Source of the DNA: Candidatus Brocadiaceae bacterium
Lineage (GTDB): Bacteria; Planctomycetota; Brocadiia; SM23-32
Assembly (NCBI GenBank): GCA_003551785.1
Contig: PUNP01000955.1
Coordinates: forward strand, 1 to 6,006
Direction: 5' to 3'
DNA: 6,006 bases
Below the pieces are notes generated by a model. It did no database searches. It saw nothing but the letters and a program-made list of their open reading frames with translations, and was not told the DNA's origin. This document shows, piece by piece, positions 1 through 4,194 of this stretch (within the stretch, counting starts at the first letter, position 1; each line of letters begins with the position of its first letter). A program made the position numbers and the translations under genes.

Positions 1-1213
1 AAGAATTGATAGCAAGCTCAGCGTTAATGCCCAGCAGAGCTCTTGGCAAGGTTTCGATCGCGTCTTTTACAACAGAAGGCATAACCCGAGGGTCCTCTAT
101 CACTTTTAGCTGCTCCATAAGAGACTGCTCAAAATGCTTGCTGTTAACAAGGTCTTGCCATCGATTATAAGTGCTTTTCCAATGTGATGCACGGTTGTTC
201 AGCTGTTTATCTGTTACGGTCCCGTTGAGGATGTTGCGCTCTATGGCAAGAGCGATTAAATGATAAGCTATAGCAATATTATGCTTAGCGTCAATTCCAA
301 CTTTATCAAGACCTTCCATTTTACGCCAATATTTTAATGCAATGTTAAGTTCTTGTTTATTGGTCAGGCTTATTCCCATTTTAGCCAACTCTTGAGAGTG
401 CCGGAACCAGAAAATTCCATATAAAAACCACATAATGGGATCTTTTATTTTTTCAACAGCAGCATTGACCATATCCTTGTCAGTCAATGGTAATGGCAGA
501 ATTCCTCCGCTGTCGGATTCTGACATAATTCCGGAATCAATTTCAAAATCCAACTTTTTGCTTCGCTTGGAAATTTCCTTCATGGAAGCATTTATTGGAA
601 GCCTCAAAACGCGACATGGGTGTTTCTCGTATAAGTCAGGGCCAAGGATACTTAGCAGCGGCTCATAGCTGGCATTATGCGTATATGATGTATTTGATTT
701 GGACAGCAATTCCCCCGAGTATTCATCAGAGTACCCAGGTTCTGCACTTTCTGAGCATACACAATCGCTTATTGTAAGATTATCGGGCAAATCATCGATA
801 TTGAAATAAGAATATCTTTTCATGGCCAGCAGTTTGTCCTTGGGCTTTAATGTCAATTCGTCATATTCATTTTCTGTAACGACAAAATCTTGAGCCCGAG
901 CCTTAAATGGTACATTATTACATAAAACCCAACCTTCACTCCCAGACTGATAATCTTCTTCATAATCACTCCCGAGCCAGAAGACTGTATCACCGTTTTC
1001 GTCCCTGTCAAAATCAGTAACCACTTTCGAGGCTGGTAACTTTATTTGCTCGCGAGAGTTTCTTCGTAAAACCTCTCTTTGAGCTAATTTATATTTTGCA
1101 TAGACCTCTGTCAGCTTCAGACGGAGCCCACTTGATGCACATATAATCCAGGCTCCTACTGCCTCATCATCCCTTCTTAGAAACCACAGGTTGTCTTTGT
1201 TTTCATTTCCCAT
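1..1213 (-). CDS. Large J-domain-like protein of unknown function, 3' end beyond the window
   Basis: From the ATG at 1213-1211 the frame is open for 404 codons to base 1 without a stop, so the C-terminus lies outside. Residues 1-130 are hydrophilic and unrecognised. Residues 150-180 are a Ser/Asp/Glu-rich linker. Residues 196-226 (HPCRVLRLP, then KEISKR) resemble the start of a degenerate J domain of the 'VLGLP..A..REI' type, but no HPD tripeptide is present. Residues 239-270 (LPLPLT ... KDPIMWFLYGIFWF), 309-325 (HNIAIAYHLIALAIE) and 345-378 (HW...W...EDPRV) match, from memory, the conserved core of bacterial proteins encoded beside Hsp70 chaperones. The start lacks a clear Shine-Dalgarno sequence. 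It lies 21 bases after the kinase stop and in the same frame, so coupling or readthrough is likely. I infer a client-handling or chaperone-partner role linked to the kinase; the function is not established. Confidence 0.85.
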   Translation of the reverse strand, partial: MGNENKDNLWFLRRDDEAVGAWIICASSGLRLKLTEVYAKYKLAQREVLRRNSREQIKLPASKVVTDFDRDENGDTVFWLGSDYEEDYQSGSEGWVLCNNVPFKARAQDFVVTENEYDELTLKPKDKLLAMKRYSYFNIDDLPDNLTISDCVCSESAEPGYSDEYSGELLSKSNTSYTHNASYEPLLSILGPDLYEKHPCRVLRLPINASMKEISKRSKKLDFEIDSGIMSESDSGGILPLPLTDKDMVNAAVEKIKDPIMWFLYGIFWFRHSQELAKMGISLTNKQELNIALKYWRKMEGLDKVGIDAKHNIAIAYHLIALAIERNILNGTVTDKQLNNRASHWKSTYNRWQDLVNSKHFEQSLMEQLKVIEDPRVMPSVVKDAIETLPRALLGINAELAINS

Positions 1214-1234
1214 AAAATTGCTATTGTCCGCGGT

Positions 1235-2335
1235 CTACATAATGATTCCCTTACGCCATAACTGTAATTGGGAAGCGTATTTTGCTCGGAACGAATAGTC
1301 CTTATTTATGAGTTCCTCCAAAATATCTGCTGCCACCGGTAGCTTTCCTGGTAATTGTGATAATCTTACAGCTTCGGCAAGTCTATCCATTTGTTGCTTG
1401 TGATCTGTTGGGCTATGGTTCATAAAAATGGTTTTTGAGCTTTTTTCATTTTTACTGGGCGCAACAACCTTTCGGTCATTATTTTCAATCGGGCTCCACT
1501 GATTAAGAGCCTCCAAGAGATATGCAGCATTTGAATACCTTTTAGTTTGGTCTTTGGACAAACATCTCAACACTATGTCATCTAAATCTGCATCCACACG
1601 TATATTATAAAAACTAGGCGGCTTCAACTCGGTTAAAAATCTATCCGCATTGTCGATTCCTCTTTTATCCAGGCCTGGATATGGCAATGTATCGGTAAGT
1701 AGTAAATAGAAAGTCGTACCTATAGCCCATATATCCGCTGAGCAGGAATCGTGATTTTTCAGTGATTCCGGAGGCTTAAAGCTTAGTGTGCCCTTGGCAC
1801 TGACCATAAGCGTCATTGGATTGACCCTTTTAGCTAAGCCAAAGTCGCTTACCCTGATAAGCATTCCATTTCTGTCGTATCCAACAAGTATGTTTTGTGG
1901 CTTTATATCGCGATGCACAATAGCCGGACTTTCCGCATGGGCCACAGAAATGCCTGAACATATCTGCTTTACTATTGCTACAGCTTCATCGACTGGCATC
2001 AATCGGTTTTTATACGATTGCCAGTAACGATCAAGAGTGCCGCCGGGCACATACTCCATAGTAAAAAAACTATATGTAAAGTTACCGGTTTCGAGTGTAT
2101 TTGCATCAAACACCCTTACTATATTTGGATGTCCTATTCGCGACAGCAGAATGGCCTCATCGAGCATGGCTTCGATTTCTTTAAGAGACATCCCGCGCGT
2201 TTTTAATATCTTCAGAGCTTGCCTGCCAAGAAATCTGTGCTGAACCCGATAGACCTCTGCAAACGCACCCTCGCCGAGATACCGTTCAACGATATATGTT
2301 TGTCCAATGTGCTGTTCTTCATGTAAAAGAGGCAT
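1235..2335 (-). CDS. Hanks-type serine/threonine protein kinase, cytosolic
   Basis: A complete 366-residue protein that should transfer phosphate from ATP to Ser/Thr of a partner protein. All catalytic elements are visible: glycine loop GEGAFAEVY (21-29), ATP-anchoring lysine in ALK (K42), helix-C glutamate near E60, catalytic loop HRDIKPQN (141-148, D143 and N148), DFG (164-166), GT before a PPE variant of APE (182-190), DIWAIG (201-206), and the late Arg in KRY (266). The kinase domain ends near residue 280. A polar linker follows (about 281-312), then a helical, TPR-like tail (about 315-360). There is no membrane segment and no PASTA or other sensor domain, so the input must come from a partner. 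The ATG at 2335 has no good ribosome binding site; the nearest strong one is about 55 bases upstream in the leader. Downstream, the J-like gene follows in the same frame. The natural substrate cannot be read from sequence, but the J-like and 139-residue neighbours are the obvious candidates. Confidence 0.96.
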   Translation of the reverse strand: MPLLHEEQHIGQTYIVERYLGEGAFAEVYRVQHRFLGRQALKILKTRGMSLKEIEAMLDEAILLSRIGHPNIVRVFDANTLETGNFTYSFFTMEYVPGGTLDRYWQSYKNRLMPVDEAVAIVKQICSGISVAHAESPAIVHRDIKPQNILVGYDRNGMLIRVSDFGLAKRVNPMTLMVSAKGTLSFKPPESLKNHDSCSADIWAIGTTFYLLLTDTLPYPGLDKRGIDNADRFLTELKPPSFYNIRVDADLDDIVLRCLSKDQTKRYSNAAYLLEALNQWSPIENNDRKVVAPSKNEKSSKTIFMNHSPTDHKQQMDRLAEAVRLSQLPGKLPVAADILEELINKDYSFRAKYASQLQLWRKGIIM

Positions 2336-2404
2336 ATAATTTATGAAAATATTGAAAATATGCGTTTAATATATGGCAATATTTTCATTCCTCCACAATA
2401 CGAA
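2336..2404 (-). promoter_or_regulatory. AT-rich leader of the kinase gene with displaced ribosome binding site and micro-ORF
   Basis: This 69-base gap between the 139-residue gene and the kinase holds GGAGG (2394-2390) far from the kinase ATG (2335). Directly after GGAGG is an ATG (2388-2386) opening a 15-codon ORF, MKILPYIKRIFSIFS, that stops with TAA at 2343-2341, five bases before the kinase ATG. The ATG is only one base from GGAGG, which is too close for normal use. An in-frame TTG at 2379-2377 sits at a better ten-base spacing. Reinitiation after the micro-ORF could drive kinase translation. I see no convincing sigma-70 promoter, although TTGCCA (2379-2374) could be a -35 element. Confidence 0.4.
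2345..2386. repeat. Perfect 10-bp inverted repeat in the kinase leader
   Basis: The arm GAAAATATTG at 2345-2354 is the exact reverse complement of CAATATTTTC at 2377-2386, with a 22-base AT-rich loop. There is no T-run immediately after the distal arm, and the stem is A/T-dominated, so it is a poor intrinsic terminator. It overlaps the micro-ORF and could be an operator or a weak RNA hairpin that controls access to the kinase start. Confidence 0.45.
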
Positions 2405-2824
2405 TTATTCAAACGCCCTTAGCAGCCATTCTACTACAACTTCTGGTTTTTCTGTGTCGTGCGGCACCTGCCAGCCGGTGAGCCAGCCTGCACGGCCTTG
2501 GAAATTGTGTATATGGCTAACTGTAAAACCCTGCTGTCGAAGCTCGTCTTCATATTTTCGGTCTATTCTCAGGAAAATACAAAGCCGCCTCTTCTGAATA
2601 GCAATATACAGCACATCCGAATCGCCCGCCTTATGGTAGCCGAAATATCGACTCCTCATGTTAAACTTCTCGGTTATGTTCGGGACTCTCTGCTGCAACT
2701 GTCTGCGAATTTCCAAGATCAGTTCCGTTGGATAATTCCTTAGCCAATGCGACCATTGCGGCTTATCCAGCAGACCGGTATCGGCTACTATTAAATACTT
2801 GCCCTTCTTGCCATTTCTTGCCAT
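2405..2824 (-). CDS. Conserved-looking 139-residue protein of unknown function
   Basis: I choose the ATG at 2824 because GGAGG lies eight bases upstream; a longer frame opening with TTG at 2845 would run through that ribosome binding site. The N-terminus is basic (ARNGKKGK), followed by a hydrophobic strand (YLIVADTG, 10-17), an amphipathic helix (about 32-48), a basic stretch RSRYFGYHKAGDSDVLYIAIQ (58-78, quoted in part), a strand LCIFLRID (81-88), and a C-terminal strand-helix ending WLLRAFE. There is no signal peptide or membrane helix. The block YIAIQKRRLCIFLRI followed by a helix and a final LLRAF is faintly reminiscent of DUF5655-type domains found in nuclease-like or defence proteins, but I cannot confirm this. 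The gene follows the HEPN gene by 40 bases and precedes the kinase leader, so it could belong to either module. Confidence 0.85.
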   Translation of the reverse strand: MARNGKKGKYLIVADTGLLDKPQWSHWLRNYPTELILEIRRQLQQRVPNITEKFNMRSRYFGYHKAGDSDVLYIAIQKRRLCIFLRIDRKYEDELRQQGFTVSHIHNFQGRAGWLTGWQVPHDTEKPEVVVEWLLRAFE

Positions 2825-2832
2825 AGATTTTT

Positions 2833-2837
2833 CCTCC
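2833..2837 (-). promoter_or_regulatory. Strong ribosome binding site that fixes the start of the 139-residue gene
   Basis: GGAGG on the minus strand with an eight-base spacer to the ATG at 2824. It decides for ATG over the upstream in-frame TTG at 2845, which gives a protein of 139 rather than 146 residues. Confidence 0.85.
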
Positions 2838-2864
2838 GCAAGCAAAGAACCCCGAACTTCAGTA

Positions 2865-3305
2865 TTATCGATATTCGGGATGGTTTGCGGTTATCCATAT
2901 TTCGACTTTATCCTGCAGTTCTTCAGCCAGCGCTATCATCTCATTTGCTTCGTCATTGCTTGTCGCGCCTGCCAAATCATACCCGGCCTGATTTCTTTTT
3001 TTCCGAAACATATCAAATTTTGTAATGAATTTTCTATCGGCTCCAATCGTATATGCCAGCGATTCGATAGTGTTTTGATGATGTGCTCCCTTACGGCCTA
3101 TTCTATAACCGGATGCGGCCAAAGCGGCTTTGGCCAGTTGCAGAGCGGCGTTATACGCGATATTCAATCGCCAGTCAGCGCTCAGACCCGGAGATTTACA
3201 ATCCCGCAAATCTCGGCGGGCAACCTCAAAAAGCTGCTCTATCTCCTGTTTGCTTGTCTTATGCTTTTTGAGCAGTCCACTATTTTCCCAGCTTTGCAAG
3301 CTCAT
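2865..3305 (-). CDS. HEPN-family protein, putative partner or effector of the MNT nucleotidyltransferase
   Basis: A 146-residue, mostly helical protein. Residues 19-35 form the first helix (KQEIEQLFEVARRDLRD). ADWRLNIAYNAALQLAKAAL at 43-62 is typical of HEPN proteins encoded beside wHTH-MNT genes, followed by a GYR..GRKGAHHQ..IESL segment (67-83). Near the C-terminus RKKRNQAGYD (101-110) occupies the place of the HEPN RNase signature. The canonical RX4-6H histidine is absent and the local motif is R-N-x3-Y (R104, N105, Y109). HEPN proteins of MNT pairs are often RNases neutralised by nucleotidyl transfer to a tyrosine near this motif; whether this variant cleaves RNA is uncertain. The start codon lies inside the end of the MNT gene (26-base overlap), with only a weak GGG-type ribosome binding site, so translational coupling is likely. 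Confidence 0.87.
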   Translation of the reverse strand: MSLQSWENSGLLKKHKTSKQEIEQLFEVARRDLRDCKSPGLSADWRLNIAYNAALQLAKAALAASGYRIGRKGAHHQNTIESLAYTIGADRKFITKFDMFRKKRNQAGYDLAGATSNDEANEMIALAEELQDKVEIWITANHPEYR

Positions 3306-3894
3306 CTTTATTACCCACTATAAAAATCTTCTCTGAACCAAGGACGGTGCTGACAAAATGGTCGTTCTTTTCAACTCGCTGTTTCCATTCGTCAATGCTG
3401 AATACAGACGGGTTAACCTCCCTTGCCAGCTTTTTCTGAGCAGAGGAGAGTGCCTCTGCCACCTGGCCGAAGTTGCAGGAGCCTATCAACATCAAATCAA
3501 CATCGCTTTGGCTATCATAATCACCTTGGGCTATACTGCCAAAAATAAAAGCAATTTCGACACCTGCTCCTAACTGAGACAATGCTTCTGCAATGATGTC
3601 AGCGACCCCGGCTGTTTTGGTTATCAGTCCGACCAATTCCGAATAGAAAGGACACTTTGTATTGGCTTGGTAATATATCCTGTTGCCCTCTTTGGTTTTT
3701 GTAATAATATCGGCATTGGCCAGTCCGTTAAGCTCACGCCGAACAGTCCCCATTGCACAGCCGGTACGCCGTTGTATATCTCGAAGGTACCATCTTTGTC
3801 CGGGGCTAATAAAAAGAAGTACCAGCACCTCTTTTCTAACTCGCGGAAAAAGCCAGTCTATAGGGGCTTTGATTTCTTTTTTCTTTGTTCTCAT
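3280..3894 (-). CDS. Winged-helix / MNT-type nucleotidyltransferase fusion, likely autoregulator and antitoxin-like
   Basis: 204 residues from the ATG at 3894. A GTG at 3903 would add three residues but lies inside the palindromic operator; neither start has a clear Shine-Dalgarno sequence. Residues about 15-75 form an ArsR/MarR-like winged helix: a leucine-rich helix (EVLVLLFISP), WYLRDIQRRTG, the recognition-helix region GTVRRELNGL, and a wing ending GNRIYYQAN. Residues about 112-140 carry the minimal nucleotidyltransferase signature FGSIAQGDYDSQSDVDL, that is GSX10DXD (GS at 119-120, DVD at 131-133), as in MntA-type enzymes that add AMP to HEPN toxins. The tail (DHFVSTVLGSEKIFIVGN) is typical of wHTH-NTase proteins encoded before HEPN genes. 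It overlaps the HEPN gene. The DNA-binding domain together with the promoter palindrome suggests self-repression. Substrate nucleotide and target are inferred. Confidence 0.93.
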   Translation of the reverse strand: MRTKKKEIKAPIDWLFPRVRKEVLVLLFISPGQRWYLRDIQRRTGCAMGTVRRELNGLANADIITKTKEGNRIYYQANTKCPFYSELVGLITKTAGVADIIAEALSQLGAGVEIAFIFGSIAQGDYDSQSDVDLMLIGSCNFGQVAEALSSAQKKLAREVNPSVFSIDEWKQRVEKNDHFVSTVLGSEKIFIVGNKDELAKLGK

Positions 3895-3897
3895 AAT

Positions 3898-3924
3898 GCG
3901 CACAATTGTGCGCTATAAGCGCAC
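3898..3924. promoter_or_regulatory. Palindromic operator with three GCGCAC half-sites
   Basis: GCGCACAATTGTGCGC (3898-3913) is a perfect 16-bp palindrome. A third half-site, GCGCAC (3919-3924), pairs with GTGCGC (3908-3913) across TATAA as a second inverted repeat, so the middle half-site is shared. The array ends four bases before the ATG of the wHTH-MNT gene and contains the alternative GTG. This is the arrangement expected for autorepression, and the adjacent winged-helix protein is the natural candidate ligand. Confidence 0.75.
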
Positions 3925-3933
3925 TTAAATCAA
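3905..3933 (-). promoter_or_regulatory. Candidate sigma-70-like promoter for the MNT-HEPN unit
   Basis: TTGATT (3933-3928) and CACAAT (3910-3905) are separated by 17 bases; each matches four of six consensus positions. Transcription would begin at about 3899-3894, giving a leaderless or nearly leaderless mRNA, which agrees with the absence of a Shine-Dalgarno sequence. The -10 element lies within the palindrome, so a bound repressor would block polymerase. Confidence 0.35.
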
Positions 3934-3965
3934 GATTCTTTTCCCAATTGTAACTTCCGTTTGGC

Positions 3966-4181
3966 CTAAGCATACTTTCCAAGCATCCCCAAATCCTCTA
4001 AAGCTTCCTTGATAGCGGGAAATTTACTTTCGGGGCATGGATTTTTCCTTTGTTTTTCTGCTCTATTACATGCCCTCTTTACTTCTAAGCCACACTTTTC
4101 TTTGGCGTCGGCTATCCAGCAAGTTTTTGGAGTAAAACCATACTTGCCCTTTACATATTCCTGAATTTTAGCATAGCTCAT
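3966..4181 (-). CDS. Small conserved protein (71 residues) that accompanies methylase genes
   Basis: A basic, cysteine-containing protein starting SYAKIQEYVKGKYGF, with TPKTCWIADAKEKCGL (17-32), a Lys/Arg-rich middle, PCPESKFPAIKEALEDLG (48-65) and no membrane segment. From memory, this pattern (I..YVK.KYGF.PKTCWIA..KE.CGL ... PCP..K...I..A....GM) is a widespread small family. It is often encoded next to restriction or methylase genes and sometimes labelled 'RNA methyltransferase', a label its size does not support. The ATG has AGGAG eight bases upstream. The ribosome binding site overlaps the TAG of the upstream methylase, so the two are co-transcribed and probably coupled. The three cysteines (C21, C30, C38) plus C49 could bind metal, but their spacing is not a classic zinc finger. 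Function unknown. Confidence 0.88.
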   Translation of the reverse strand: MSYAKIQEYVKGKYGFTPKTCWIADAKEKCGLEVKRACNRAEKQRKNPCPESKFPAIKEALEDLGMLGKYA

Positions 4182-4189
4182 ATTTAATT

Positions 4190-4194
4190 CTCCT
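4190..4194 (-). promoter_or_regulatory. Ribosome binding site overlapping the methylase stop codon
   Basis: The minus strand reads TAGGAG: the methylase stop TAG (4195-4193) shares bases with AGGAG, eight bases before the ATG at 4181. A ribosome terminating on the methylase would sit on the initiation site of the small gene, a classic coupling layout. Confidence 0.8.

Noticed and set aside
435..777. Plus-strand ORFs of 77 and 60 codons
   Set aside because: They are antisense to the J-like reading frame, which stays open for 404 codons on the minus strand.
2345..2386. Intrinsic terminator before the kinase
   Set aside because: The stem is nearly all A/T, the loop is 22 bases, and there is no U-run following the distal arm on the transcribed strand.
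2825..2845. TTG start giving a 146-residue version of the 139-aa protein
   Set aside because: The added codons are the ribosome binding site itself (GGAGG at 2837-2833), so the ATG at 2824 is the start.
2799..3323. 174-codon plus-strand ORF
   Set aside because: It is antisense to the HEPN gene, which has family-typical motifs. The plus-strand product is cysteine- and serine-rich with no recognisable domain and no good ribosome binding site.
3895..3903. GTG start of the wHTH-MNT gene
   Set aside because: It lies within the perfect palindrome and at or upstream of the predicted transcription start. The ATG at 3894 is preferred, though no ribosome binding site decides it firmly.
3934..3965. 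Terminator after the 71-aa gene
   Set aside because: No stable stem with a U-run is visible. The break in transcription is inferred only from the promoter/operator that follows.
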